A stretch of 64,000 nucleotides of DNA from Bryobacterales bacterium (lineage in GTDB: Bacteria; Acidobacteriota; Terriglobia; Bryobacterales; Bryobacteraceae), in assembly GCA_016713735.1 (NCBI GenBank), contig JADJOP010000003.1, forward strand, positions 124,001 through 188,000, read 5' to 3'. Both the position numbers and the translations under genes were made by a program. Below the pieces are notes generated by a model that was given only the letters and a program-made list of their open reading frames with translations, ran no database searches and was not told the DNA's origin. Below, in pieces: positions 27,821 through 36,717 of the stretch. Position 1 is the stretch's first letter, and each line of letters starts with the position of its first letter.

Positions 27821-29842
27821 ATGGGACGACTTCTAACAATTGGTAAACTACTGACTGTTACTGGACTCATTGGCTTGGGATGGCATCTGACAAGCGCCTC
27901 CGGGCCGGAATTCACGGCGAACGACAAGGCGTTTTATGCGGACGCCAATCTTTTGAATTTTGTTCGCCCTGGATTGATTATTGATGTGGTCGGCCACGAA
28001 GTGGCCGCCGACGGCACGGTGAAGGCTCGCGTGAAGCTCACCGACCTGCGCGGAGCAGGGCTGGACCGGGATGGCATCGTCACCCCAGGAACAGTGGCTA
28101 CGAGCTTTATCCTGGCTCATATCCCTCCTGGGCAAGCGCAGTACACGGCCTTCACGATCAGAACCGCAGTCAGCAATATTAATGGCTCCAGCGCCACACA
28201 GGCGTCATCGGACTCAGGCGGAACCTGGCAGAAGTTGGCCGATGGTGACTACTGGTATACCTTCCGGACGAAGATTCCGGCTTCGGCCCCTCGTGACGCC
28301 GTCTACGCGATTGGCGCGTATGGCTCGCGCAACCTCGCCGAGTTCGATCTGCCAACAAACTACGATGACGACGTGTATCACCTCCGTCTGGACGGCGCAG
28401 CCGTCAGCGTCGGCCGCGACATCGTGACCACGGCCAGTTGCAACAACTGCCACGATCCGCTTGCCCTCCACGGCGGCTCGCGCCGCAGCGTGGAGCTCTG
28501 CGTAATGTGCCACCAGCCGCAAACGGTGGACCCGGACACGGGCAACACGCAGGACCTGCCGGTGCTGATCCACAAGATCCACATGGGCGCCAACCTGCCG
28601 AGCGTCGTCGCGGGCGGCAAGTACCAGGTGATTGGCAACCGCGACTCCGTGCACGACTACTCGCAGGTGGTGATGCCCTCCGACGTGCGCCGCTGCAATG
28701 TGTGCCACGACGGCAAAGCGTCCCAGGCCGACAAGTGGCTGAAGCCCAACCGCGCCGCTTGCGGCGCCTGCCACGACGACGTCAACTTCGCCTCCGGCGC
28801 CGGCCACGTCAACCTCCCGCAACTGAGCGACAACCAGTGCGCCAACTGCCATACGCCGCAGGGCGAACTCGACTTTGACGCCTCCATCCTCGGCGCGCAC
28901 ACGATTCCCGAATACTCGCGCCACCTGCCGGGCATCAAGTTCGAACTCATCAAGGTCGACGACGGCACCGCCGGCAAACGCCCCACGGTCACCTTCTCGA
29001 TCACCGACGGCAAGGGCAACCCGGTGAAGCCCTCCGATATGTCCCGCCTCGCGGTTGTGCTCTCCGGCCCCACCAGCGACTACACCACCTACGTCTCCGA
29101 GGATCCGCGCCGCGCCGAGGGCTCGGGCAACGCCTTCTTCTGGACCTTCCAGAATCCGCTGCCGGCCGACGCCAAGGGCAGCTACTCGATCCACATCGAG
29201 GGCTACAAGAACGCCATTCTGCTCGAAGGCACGGCCAAGCAGGTCACCGTGCGCGACGCCGGCGAGAACAAGATCATCCACTTCTCGGTGGACGGTTCCA
29301 AGGTGGAGCCGCGGCGCAAGGTGGTTGATCTGGCCAAATGTAACGACTGCCACGGGCGGCTTTCGCTGCATGGCGGTAACCGCAACACGATTGACGCCTG
29401 TGTCACTTGCCATAACGCCGCAACCACGGACGCCGCGGTCCGCCCAGCGGCGGCCAAGCCGGATGAGTCAATCAGCTTCGCCCACATGATCCACAAGATC
29501 CATACGGGCCTTGAGATCGGCCAGTCCTACACCATCTACGGCTTCGGCGGCACGCCGCACGAATACTCGCACGTGGGCTATCCGGGCGACCGCCGCAATT
29601 GCGACTCCTGCCATGTGAATGGTTCGCAGAATGTCCCGCTGAGCGACAAACTCCAGCCGGTGAAGAACCCGCGGTCGCTGGTGAACCCGCTGCAGCCGGC
29701 CACGGCCGCCTGCGTCGGCTGCCACGTCTCACGCGACGCCCTCAGCCATGCCCTGGTGAACACCTCACAGCTGGGCGAAAGCTGCGGCGCCTGCCACGGC
29801 ACGAACGCCGACTTCAGCGTGACGAGGATTCACGCCAGGTAG
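27821..29842 (+). CDS. Decaheme c-type cytochrome, OmcA/MtrC family
   Basis: A 673-residue exported protein with exactly ten CxxCH haem motifs in two groups of five (first CNNCH, CVMCH, CNVCH, CGACH, CANCH; then CNDCH, CVTCH, CDSCH, CVGCH, CGACH) separated by a beta-rich domain. This is the domain order of OmcA/MtrC outer-surface cytochromes used for extracellular electron transfer. The N-terminal hydrophobic segment (about 5-25) has no lipobox Cys, unlike the lipoprotein family members. No MtrA/MtrB-type partners are adjacent. ATG 27821 follows GGAGG by five nt. It is followed by a strong terminator. Confidence 0.93.
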   Translation: MGRLLTIGKLLTVTGLIGLGWHLTSASGPEFTANDKAFYADANLLNFVRPGLIIDVVGHEVAADGTVKARVKLTDLRGAGLDRDGIVTPGTVATSFILAHIPPGQAQYTAFTIRTAVSNINGSSATQASSDSGGTWQKLADGDYWYTFRTKIPASAPRDAVYAIGAYGSRNLAEFDLPTNYDDDVYHLRLDGAAVSVGRDIVTTASCNNCHDPLALHGGSRRSVELCVMCHQPQTVDPDTGNTQDLPVLIHKIHMGANLPSVVAGGKYQVIGNRDSVHDYSQVVMPSDVRRCNVCHDGKASQADKWLKPNRAACGACHDDVNFASGAGHVNLPQLSDNQCANCHTPQGELDFDASILGAHTIPEYSRHLPGIKFELIKVDDGTAGKRPTVTFSITDGKGNPVKPSDMSRLAVVLSGPTSDYTTYVSEDPRRAEGSGNAFFWTFQNPLPADAKGSYSIHIEGYKNAILLEGTAKQVTVRDAGENKIIHFSVDGSKVEPRRKVVDLAKCNDCHGRLSLHGGNRNTIDACVTCHNAATTDAAVRPAAAKPDESISFAHMIHKIHTGLEIGQSYTIYGFGGTPHEYSHVGYPGDRRNCDSCHVNGSQNVPLSDKLQPVKNPRSLVNPLQPATAACVGCHVSRDALSHALVNTSQLGESCGACHGTNADFSVTRIHAR

Positions 29843-29881
29843 TCTCCTCTATCCTCCTGTCCTTCCTCCGAGGGACTCACG

Positions 29882-29918
29882 GGCCTGCCGCACACTCCTC
29901 CGTGCGGCAGGCCTTTTT
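29882..29918 (+). terminator. Rho-independent terminator after the decaheme cytochrome
   Basis: A perfect 12-bp stem (GGCCTGCCGCAC with GTGCGGCAGGCC) and an 8-nt loop are followed by TTTTT. It ends the cytochrome gene and lies between convergent genes. Confidence 0.92.
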
Positions 29919-29986
29919 CGTTGTCCCGCCCTGTCTTCCCGCCCCGCGCCCGCGCCCCCTGTTCCGCGCCCCCTGTTCCGCGCGCC

Positions 29987-32356
29987 CTACAGATTCAGAT
30001 ACGACTCGACCACGCCCTCGTCAATCAGGTCGCGGATGCGGAACCCGGCCTTGCGCGCCAGTGCGATCATGCCGCGGTTCTCCGGGTGAATCTGGCCAGC
30101 CAAATAGGCAATGCCCTCTTCCCGCGCCACCTCGATCAGCCGCCGCAACAGCTCCAAACCAAGTCCCTGCCCTTGCGCGGAGTCGGCCACCAGCACGGCA
30201 AACTCGGCATCGCGTGAACCATGCAGCCGCGACAGCCGCCCCACGCCCAGAATCTCGCCGGTTGCCCGTTCGGCCACCAGGGCCATCTCGCGCGCATAGT
30301 CGATGAAACAGATCCGCGTCAGCCGCTCGTGCGCCGTCCGCTGCGTCAGGTTCAAAATCTGGAAATAGCGGAAGTAGACCGAGCGCTCGCTGAGCCCCTT
30401 GTGAAATTCCACCATCGCCGGCTCATCCTCGGCGCGGATCGGCCGGATCACCACCGTTTCTCCGCTCTTCAACACCGACGAGCGGACATACCGCTCCGGA
30501 TAGGGCCGGATGGCCAGGCGTGGCAGCGCGGCGTCAGGCGTGGCGAAGCCGTGCAACTCAATGCGCGCCGTGCCCACCCCCACGGATTCCCCGCTGACCC
30601 ACACCGGGTCCAGTTCGATCACCGCGATGCGCCGGTTTTCGCTCACCATCAGGCTCAACTGCAACAGCGCCCGTTCCAGCGCCTCGAGCGAAAATCCGCC
30701 CCGCCGCAACCCGCCATTGACCACGCTCCGCTCCACCGTCAAGCGCGACAGCGTGGAGTTCAGCGGCGGCAGCGCCAGCGCATCACCCGGCAGGAAGGGC
30801 CGCAGCTCTCCCCCGGCGCCCAGTTGCAGCACCGGCCCGAACTGCGCATCCACCCGCGAAGCCAGCCGCAGCGGCGCCGAGCCGGCGGGCCCGGTGGCCG
30901 GCGCATGCCCCAAGCCGTAGGCCGCCAGCAGACGCCCAGTCTCCTCCTCGGAAAGCGATGTGCGGCCCTCGCCGCGGGCCGCGTCCACAATCGACCGGAC
31001 CACATCGTGGCGCTCTTCGCCGGCCCCCTGCGCCAGGTCGCGCGGCGTCTGGTAGAGGTTCTTCAAGTTGCGCGCGTAGCGCACCATGTAAGTGAACGAC
31101 CGGGCCGCCGTGTCCGGATAGGGAACCGTGGGAATCCCGGCATCGTTCAAAATGGAAACCCCGCCGGCCGCCTCGCGCCCGCCGAGAAAGCTCGCCAGCA
31201 GCGGCTTGGTGGGGTGATGGGCGTGGGCGCGCAGGGCGTTGGCCACCTCGGCCGGCGTGGTGCCGCTTTGCGGCGTCAACACGGCCAGCACACCGTCGAC
31301 GCTGTCGTCGGCGGCCGCCTCGGCGACCGCCTGGGCGAAGCCCGCGGGCGCCGTTCCCGGCGGCAACCCCAACGGATTCGCGCTCGCCGGCCGCGCCGCC
31401 AGCTCCCCGCCGCTGGCCACTAGCGCATCCACGGCCAACACCGAGGGTCCGGCCGCGTTGGTCACAATGGCCAGCCGCGGACCCCTTGGCAAGGCCTGCT
31501 TGCCCAACACCTCGCTCATAGAAAACAGGTCGCTGATGCGCTCCACCCGCAACACCCCGCAGCGGCGGAAGGCGGCGTCGAGCACCTCGTCGTCGCCCGG
31601 CGCCTGCAGTGTGTGCTCACTGGCGGCCCGCGAACCGGCCGGTGTGCGGCCCGCCTTCAATACAATGATCGGCTTGCTCCGCGACACCTCGCGCGCCGCC
31701 GACAAAAACGACCGCGCCTCGCCGATCGACTCCATGTAGATCAGGATCGACCGCGTCCGCGCGTCATCGCCCAGCCGGTAGATGAGGTCGCCCCAGCTCA
31801 CACCCGGCGTCGCTCCCAGGCTGAGGAACGTGGAGAAACCAACCTGTGCGCGGAGGCTCCAGTCGAGAATTCCCGCCCCCAGCGCCCCGCTTTGGGTGAG
31901 GAAGCCCACCGGGCCGGGCCGCACATCCACGGCAAACGTGGTTGCCTGTAAGCCCAGCCAGGGACGCAGAATGCCGATCGAATTCGGACCCAGCAGCCGC
32001 GGCGAGCGGATGCCGGCCAGCCGCGGCAAAATATCAGCGCCCGTATGGACCTGCGCCAAAGAGATGGCAAACCGCACCCCGCGCTCGGCGCACCGTTCCA
32101 GCACCGCCGACAGTTCCGCACCCGGCGCCGTGATCAGCGCCAGATCCACCTCGTCCGGGGCCGCCTCCAACCCGGCGTGCACAGCTCCCTGATAGCCGCC
32201 GTTCCGGAGACGCGCCAACAGCCGCTGGCCCGCCTCGTCGTTGCCCTCGTCGCGGCTGCCAGCGGCGCCGATCACCACCAGCGAGCGCGGCTCAAACAGC
32301 GGGTCCAGCAGCCCTGGTTGGTCGAGGAAACTATCCTGTTTTCTTGACTCGCTCAT
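29987..32356 (-). CDS. NDP-forming acyl-CoA synthetase-like protein fused to GNAT acetyltransferase (Pat-like)
   Basis: A 789-residue protein with the order CoA-binding domain (FEPRSLVVIGAAGSRDEG), succinyl-CoA-ligase-like domain (LLGPNSIGILRPWL, VGFLTQSGALGAGILDW), ATP-grasp-like region and a C-terminal GNAT domain (about 645-789, DSAQGQGLGLELLRRLIEVA). This is the architecture of protein lysine acetyltransferases such as Pat/PatZ, in which the synthetase part is often regulatory. It probably acetylates metabolic enzymes such as acetyl-CoA synthetase. The start overlaps the DUF1858 gene stop (ATGA). Confidence 0.88.
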   Translation of the reverse strand: MSESRKQDSFLDQPGLLDPLFEPRSLVVIGAAGSRDEGNDEAGQRLLARLRNGGYQGAVHAGLEAAPDEVDLALITAPGAELSAVLERCAERGVRFAISLAQVHTGADILPRLAGIRSPRLLGPNSIGILRPWLGLQATTFAVDVRPGPVGFLTQSGALGAGILDWSLRAQVGFSTFLSLGATPGVSWGDLIYRLGDDARTRSILIYMESIGEARSFLSAAREVSRSKPIIVLKAGRTPAGSRAASEHTLQAPGDDEVLDAAFRRCGVLRVERISDLFSMSEVLGKQALPRGPRLAIVTNAAGPSVLAVDALVASGGELAARPASANPLGLPPGTAPAGFAQAVAEAAADDSVDGVLAVLTPQSGTTPAEVANALRAHAHHPTKPLLASFLGGREAAGGVSILNDAGIPTVPYPDTAARSFTYMVRYARNLKNLYQTPRDLAQGAGEERHDVVRSIVDAARGEGRTSLSEEETGRLLAAYGLGHAPATGPAGSAPLRLASRVDAQFGPVLQLGAGGELRPFLPGDALALPPLNSTLSRLTVERSVVNGGLRRGGFSLEALERALLQLSLMVSENRRIAVIELDPVWVSGESVGVGTARIELHGFATPDAALPRLAIRPYPERYVRSSVLKSGETVVIRPIRAEDEPAMVEFHKGLSERSVYFRYFQILNLTQRTAHERLTRICFIDYAREMALVAERATGEILGVGRLSRLHGSRDAEFAVLVADSAQGQGLGLELLRRLIEVAREEGIAYLAGQIHPENRGMIALARKAGFRIRDLIDEGVVESYLNL

Positions 32357-32595
32357 GCCCGGCGGCAGGCGGCCCGCTCCTTCGCCTCGGCGGAGTCTCC
32401 GAACACTTCCAGGTTCAGCGCCAGAATCACTTCCAACGCCGGCACCCCTTTTCGCCGAGCGGCCGTCTGCAAATCACAATCATGGCACACGGCGCGGAAG
32501 CCATACCGCTCCACGACCTCGGCGGTGCGCGGCCAACGCTGCACCACCTCGCGCAGCGTCATGCGGGAATGGATCATCTGTTCAAAGCGGAACAT
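32353..32595 (-). CDS. DUF1858-like small protein
   Basis: An 80-residue protein whose core (TLREVVQRWPRTAEVVERYG, then AVCHDCDL) matches the DUF1858 pattern: a short helical domain with a conserved CxxC often found with redox or Fe-S repair proteins. ATG 32595 was preferred because the upstream extension is low-complexity. It is cotranscribed with the Pat-like gene through a 4-nt overlap. Confidence 0.7.
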   Translation of the reverse strand: MFRFEQMIHSRMTLREVVQRWPRTAEVVERYGFRAVCHDCDLQTAARRKGVPALEVILALNLEVFGDSAEAKERAACRRA

Positions 32596-32773
32596 CCTGC
32601 TGCTCTCCGCCCATGGTGGAGCACCCCAAAGGCCATACGCCGCGTCAATCTGGCCCACCCCGCACACTACCCCACCCCGAGGCTCCCACACGACCCGCGC
32701 TCCGGCATCGAACGCAACCGGGCCGCCACGCCGCTGTTGCCCTAATCGTCTGAAAGCTCGTGATCGTAGCGGC

Positions 32774-33532
32774 TTAAATGCTGATCACCGGCACCGGCGA
32801 CTCGCGCACGATGGCATAGGCGTGGGTGCGCAACCGCCCCAGAATGCCCGCGTTGACATGCCGCCCGATGAGCACGAGGTCAGCCCCCACCGTCCTGGCC
32901 GTGTCATGCACAACCTGCGACGGGTCGCCGTGTTCCATAATGACTTCGCCTTCAATCTGCAAATGCCCCAGCAGCTTGGACGCCTGCGCCCGCGCCTGCC
33001 GGGCGATGGACACCTGGATCTCCTCATCCAGATAGCGCGCCTCGCCCGAACTGAGCGTGGGCAAAGCATGGACCAGATGAAGCGTAGCCCCATAGCCCTG
33101 CGCGAATTTACTCGCCCAGAGCAGCATGGCCTCCGACTGCGGGCCAAAATCCACGGCGCACAGGAAACGGCGGAACGGACCGTATCCATGGGTCGGCATC
33201 ACGATCAGGCTGCACTGCTCCTGTTGAGCCAGCGCGACGATCTCTTCGGAGGGATTGCCTTCCAGCACCACCCGCCGCACGGGAAGCCCTTCGAACTCCT
33301 TCACCTGGAACTTGTCCAACTGGCTCTTCCAGTCGTCCAAGCGGGTGGCATACCACTCACTGCCCACGGCGCCGGTCAGTTCGGCGCCCCCCATGGCGTA
33401 GTCGAGCGGACGCACGACATGCACCATGATCACTTCGGAGGTAAACGGCATGGCCAGGGCGTGGGCGTAGTTGGCCGCCGCGATGGAGCGCTCGGAGAAA
33501 TCGATCGGTAAGAGAATCTTGGCTAAGCGCAT
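32774..33532 (-). CDS. Universal stress protein, tandem UspA domains with shortened first domain
   Basis: A 252-residue protein. The first UspA domain starts KILLPIDFSERSIAAANYA and runs to IVMPTHGYGPFRRFL; the second starts at once with CAVDFGPQSEAMLLWASKFA and ends ESPVPVISI. The end of domain 1 is missing: the G-2x-G-9x-G(S/T) nucleotide loop is cut after THGYG, and the last strand and linker are absent. The reading frame is intact, so this looks like an in-frame deletion of roughly 30-40 codons relative to ordinary tandem UspA proteins (my estimate from the family pattern). Confidence 0.88.
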   Translation of the reverse strand: MRLAKILLPIDFSERSIAAANYAHALAMPFTSEVIMVHVVRPLDYAMGGAELTGAVGSEWYATRLDDWKSQLDKFQVKEFEGLPVRRVVLEGNPSEEIVALAQQEQCSLIVMPTHGYGPFRRFLCAVDFGPQSEAMLLWASKFAQGYGATLHLVHALPTLSSGEARYLDEEIQVSIARQARAQASKLLGHLQIEGEVIMEHGDPSQVVHDTARTVGADLVLIGRHVNAGILGRLRTHAYAIVRESPVPVISI

Positions 33533-33775
33533 GAGAAGTTCCTCCTTCTCTCACTCAAACTGATGTGCAGGTGCAATGCCAAGAAATTACACACTGTTCA
33601 CGAGTCCAACGCAAGGGAGGCACTTCTCTAAAAATCAGTAGCCCGGGGCGTGGGTTCCGCTGCCACGCCCCGGGCCGAGGCGAACCGGCACGAAACAGCA
33701 CATCGCAACCGGTTCGGGGAGGATTCAAGACGCCCAGCCAAGAGCCGGAACGCCGGATTCCTCAAACACAAACTT

Positions 33776-34063
33776 CTATTTCGGGATCATCGAACCGCTG
33801 ACCCAGGCATCCCGGATGGCCCAGACCAACAGTCCGGCCCCGTACAGCACGGCCACTATCGTCAACGACTTGCCCAGCTTGTCGAGACTCTCTAACTTCT
33901 GGGCAAAGGCTGCCTGCATCGTCGGAACATTCGATTCGGCGGCGTTCAGATGGATCCGGTCATCCTCTCGGGAGCCGATCGACATCCGGTAAATGGCAAG
34001 CGCGAGCACGACCAGGGCCAGCACACCCCAGCCGATTGCGGGAACGAGAAACTTACTATCCAT
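33776..34063 (-). CDS. Small protein with two membrane helices
   Basis: A 95-residue protein with two hydrophobic helices (FLVPAIGWGVLALVVLALAI and SLTIVAVLYGAGLLVWAI) separated by about 45 polar residues. ATG 34063 is preceded by AGGAGG. No family was recognised. About 240 bp between its end and the universal stress gene hold nothing I can identify. Confidence 0.7.
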   Translation of the reverse strand: MDSKFLVPAIGWGVLALVVLALAIYRMSIGSREDDRIHLNAAESNVPTMQAAFAQKLESLDKLGKSLTIVAVLYGAGLLVWAIRDAWVSGSMIPK

Positions 34064-34072
34064 GGTTCCTCC

Positions 34073-34546
34073 TCACATCTTCCAGGTGCAACTTTGAGGC
34101 CAACTCGTATCGGGCCTGTGGGGAAGCCGTTTGCCGGGATTCCCGCCAACGCCTTGGGGCCTTGCGCACAGTGGGCACATCGATCTGGGGATGTTCGCGC
34201 AGAATCCTGGACACGCCGATTGACGGGTGAGGCGAAGATCCGCACATAGAATCGCCATCAACACCGTCTCCAGGCTGTCGTTCTCGCTCACAATGCTCAC
34301 CACGCCAGCCCGCATCGCCTCTTCCCATACATCTCCCGGCCGCGGCGCCAACAGCACAACACGTTCCGGGTGCACCAGGCGGTGGATCGACCCGCGAAAG
34401 GCCAACTCATCCACCAATAGAACCTGGTGGCTGCGCGCACTCAGAATGGGACTGCGGCGCACCCGGAGTTGGGTCTTCGCCGTCAAATACCGGCTGATCT
34501 CCCGCGCCCGTCCCTGGTCGCCGATTACGATCTGTACTGCATGCAT
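34073..34546 (-). CDS. Receiver-like (CheY-type) protein, C-terminus uncertain
   Basis: From ATG 34546 the product reads MHAVQIVIGDQGRAREISRY and later QVLLVDELAFRGSIHRLV and VVLLAPRPGDVWEEAMRAGV, the strand-helix rhythm of a response-regulator receiver domain with VDE at the phosphoacceptor position. After about residue 110 the sequence becomes Cys/Pro-rich and unlike any domain I know. A frameshift or an early true end is possible. It lies nine nt upstream of the two-helix protein gene. Confidence 0.5.
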   Translation of the reverse strand: MHAVQIVIGDQGRAREISRYLTAKTQLRVRRSPILSARSHQVLLVDELAFRGSIHRLVHPERVVLLAPRPGDVWEEAMRAGVVSIVSENDSLETVLMAILCADLRLTRQSACPGFCANIPRSMCPLCARPQGVGGNPGKRLPHRPDTSWPQSCTWKM

Positions 34547-34703
34547 CGCATCTTCGCCGGCGGCCTCCCGCTGGGGGATCCCGCCAGTTGCCTCCGATCT
34601 CACAAACTGCAATTCACTGGCCACGACCACGCCGCACCCTCTTGCCACGTCATTCCGAAGACACAATTCGCCGGCTTGGGATACACTGGAAAGGAGTCCT
34701 CGG

Positions 34704-34781
<78 letters not shown>

Positions 34782-34833
34782 GTTCTGAACCGTGCATGAA
34801 GCTGCCTACTCAGCTGTAGATGCTCGATTCAGT

Positions 34834-34864
34834 GCCGGGCCGGTGTTCGTTTCACCGGCCCGGC
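34834..34864. terminator. Strong hairpin just inside attL
   Basis: GCCGGGCCGGTG and its exact complement form a 12-bp stem with a TTCGTTT loop, 55 nt after the tRNA. It could end tRNA transcription, but no T-run follows. Confidence 0.45.
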
Positions 34865-35016
34865 TCCTAAATCGGCTCCCACAGGGTACACCCTTTTGAG
34901 ACACCTGGGCAATGGGACCGGAGTGCTAAGGGCCTCCGTGGTACCACTCCACAGTCGGGCGCGTTCACCCTACTGGCGGTGCGTGTTTTTGCCGATCAGG
35001 TGGAAAAGGCGTCACC

Positions 35017-35664
35017 ATGTACGAACTCAGCGACGATGACAAGCGGCGCATTCGCGAAGAGGAAGAGGCGGCGGCGGAGCGGGATCGGTACCGGGCATTT
35101 GTGCGTCAGCAGATGCAGCCGGGGACTTCGCCGGAAGCACCCAAGCGCTCGCCCAAGGTGGAGTACTTCATCCCCTGGGGGCGGGTGCTCGCCTTTACAA
35201 TCGTCGTCGTCATCGGCTTTGTGCTGATCGCCCAGTATTCCACCATGATCAGCTCGACGAGGGGAACGGCGTCAGCGAACCCGCTTCAGAAGCTCATCAC
35301 AGAGACGATCCCGATAATCAGGCCGGGCGTGGTCAACGTGAAGCCGAGCCAGGTGGTCTCCTATCGCATCTCGGTTCAGGAGAACATGCGCGGTGCCTAC
35401 CTGGATGGCAAGTTCGACGCAGCGGGCGGGTTTGGCAACGATATCGAGGTCGTGGTGGCAACTGAAGCTGAGTTCAAGAACTGGCTCAACGGTCACCGAG
35501 CTTCCCTGCTTTACAGCTCCCAGAAGAAAAGCGCGGGGTTCTTCCGCGTCGCGCTGGATCCGGGCGAGTATCGGCTGGGCCTGAGCAACAGTTTTTCCTT
35601 GGTGTCTGAGAAGCAGGTGAGCCTTGGCGCCGATCTCAACTTCAAGCGGTTCATCGCGTTCTAG
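35017..35664 (+). CDS. Membrane-anchored protein, GOLD-like extracytoplasmic domain
   Basis: A 215-residue protein. It has a charged cytoplasmic N-terminus (DDDKRRIREEEEAAAERDR), one membrane helix near residues 53-72 (VLAFTIVVVIGFVLIAQY) and an extracytoplasmic beta-rich domain (GAYLDGKFDAAGGFGNDIEV, VALDPGEYRLGLSNSFSL) of the kind found in many bacterial single-pass proteins. It is the first gene inside attL, stands alone in orientation, and has no recognisable viral role. It may be a cargo gene that benefits the lysogen. Confidence 0.7.
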   Translation: MYELSDDDKRRIREEEEAAAERDRYRAFVRQQMQPGTSPEAPKRSPKVEYFIPWGRVLAFTIVVVIGFVLIAQYSTMISSTRGTASANPLQKLITETIPIIRPGVVNVKPSQVVSYRISVQENMRGAYLDGKFDAAGGFGNDIEVVVATEAEFKNWLNGHRASLLYSSQKKSAGFFRVALDPGEYRLGLSNSFSLVSEKQVSLGADLNFKRFIAF

Positions 35665-35678
35665 CAAGGTATTGCTGG

Positions 35679-36048
35679 CTACGCTCGGGCAGACTTCTTT
35701 TGCCAGATGCTCGCGACGGCCTTGCGCAGTCGTTTTCTTGAGGCTGCGCGTCATCGTTTCCAGCTTGGCGTCTTCCTCTTGAGCGATACCACCCCAGACG
35801 GCGGCGAAGTCGCGTGCGAGCGCCTTGAGGGCGTCCTTGTCGGACTTGCCGAAGGCGTAGAGAGACAGGTCTTGGTTCTCAAACACGACGTGGCCGTGCA
35901 TCTTACTCCGCTTCAGGCGCAGGGGCGGGTGGAAGCGGTACTCGACGTTGCGCCATTCAATCGAATCGACCTCCACCACCGGCTGACGGAGCTGTTTCTC
36001 AGTGGCTGGGTGGTGGAGGCGAATGTTGGCAGCCTGACGGGTAGCCAT
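35679..36048 (-). CDS. Hypothetical protein, probable single frameshift
   Basis: From ATG 36048 the product reads through YRFHPPLRLKRSKMHGHV and LSLYAFGKSDKDALKALARD. At the A4 run near 35741 the open frame continues into sequence antisense to the preceding gene. Dropping one A gives a natural basic C-terminus (KKRLRKAVASIWQKKSARA) and a stop at 35679, for a 122-residue protein. No family was recognised. It is the last gene of a leftward group with the toxin-antitoxin pair. Confidence 0.5.
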
Positions 36049-36100
36049 TTCGGTTTCATTCTAACTGGCATCCGGCAAGCCCTTGGGTGGCTGTTGGGTG

Positions 36101-36376
36101 TTACCTGTAGACGGTGCTCCGATGCTCAATGCTGGCGATGAACAGCACGCCTGGCTCAACTTCGTAGAGAATCCGGTAGTCGCCCACGCGGGCTCGGAAA
36201 CTGGCGTCGCTTCCGGTCAATTTCTTGGTGCCAGTGGAATGCGGTGCGGTGGAGAGTTGTTCGATCCTCGCGGCAACTCTCCGCTGCAACTGCATCGGCA
36301 ATTGGTGGAGCTGCTTTTCCGCAGTGCGGGAAAGCTGAACCTTCAGAGTCCCAGATCGCGCTTTACCTTCTCCCAT
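36101..36376 (-). CDS. RelE/ParE-family toxin
   Basis: A 91-residue protein of the RelE superfamily. It has an N-terminal beta-helix pair (KVQLSRTAEKQLHQLPMQLQ), then FRARVGDYRILYEVEPGVLF and the C-terminal IEHRSTVYR, the conserved Arg/Tyr core of ribosome-dependent mRNA interferases. The start overlaps the end of the antitoxin gene by 34 nt, antitoxin first, as usual for the family. It probably stabilises the integrated element. Confidence 0.85.
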   Translation of the reverse strand: MGEGKARSGTLKVQLSRTAEKQLHQLPMQLQRRVAARIEQLSTAPHSTGTKKLTGSDASFRARVGDYRILYEVEPGVLFIASIEHRSTVYR

Positions 36377-36708
36377 GGGACGCGGGGTTCCTTTCGGGCT
36401 TTGCGAATCAGCTCCAGGTCTTGGCGGTCTTGCTCGCTGGCCTGGGGGTTACGCTGTCGGCTTTGCTTCTGAATGTAGGCATCGAGAGCAGCGCGTTGCG
36501 CCCCCTTGCGCGTGCTTCCAGTCACCAGGATTTTGCGGTCCTCCAGCGTTGAAGCGACGAAACCCGCCTTTCCGGGGATGGGCAGGATGACGACGGTTGC
36601 CTTGATATGAGTCGCGGTGTCGATGAGCGGGCGCAGCGGATAGTTGGGGTCCATCTGCGGCAACACATCCGTGCCTGGGTTCTTGCGCCTTGCTGGTTTG
36701 CCCGCCAT
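36343..36708 (-). CDS. RelB-like antitoxin with extra N-terminal domain
   Basis: A 121-residue protein. The C-terminus (DLELIRKARKEPRVPWEKVK) is the RelB-type toxin-binding tail. The first 80 residues (ATVVILPIPGKAGFVASTLE, DRKILVTGSTRKGAQRAALD) look like a small beta-alpha-beta unit similar to HicB-type antitoxins, not the usual ribbon-helix-helix. It may be a chimera of two antitoxin families. It is encoded nine nt downstream of the integrase gene and overlaps the toxin gene. Confidence 0.75.
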   Translation of the reverse strand: MAGKPARRKNPGTDVLPQMDPNYPLRPLIDTATHIKATVVILPIPGKAGFVASTLEDRKILVTGSTRKGAQRAALDAYIQKQSRQRNPQASEQDRQDLELIRKARKEPRVPWEKVKRDLGL

Positions 36709-36717
36709 ATTTCCATT

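Noticed and set aside
34056..34328. Alternative C-terminal frame for the receiver-like gene
   Set aside because: It looks slightly more protein-like than the main frame, but no domain is recognisable, so I did not join it.
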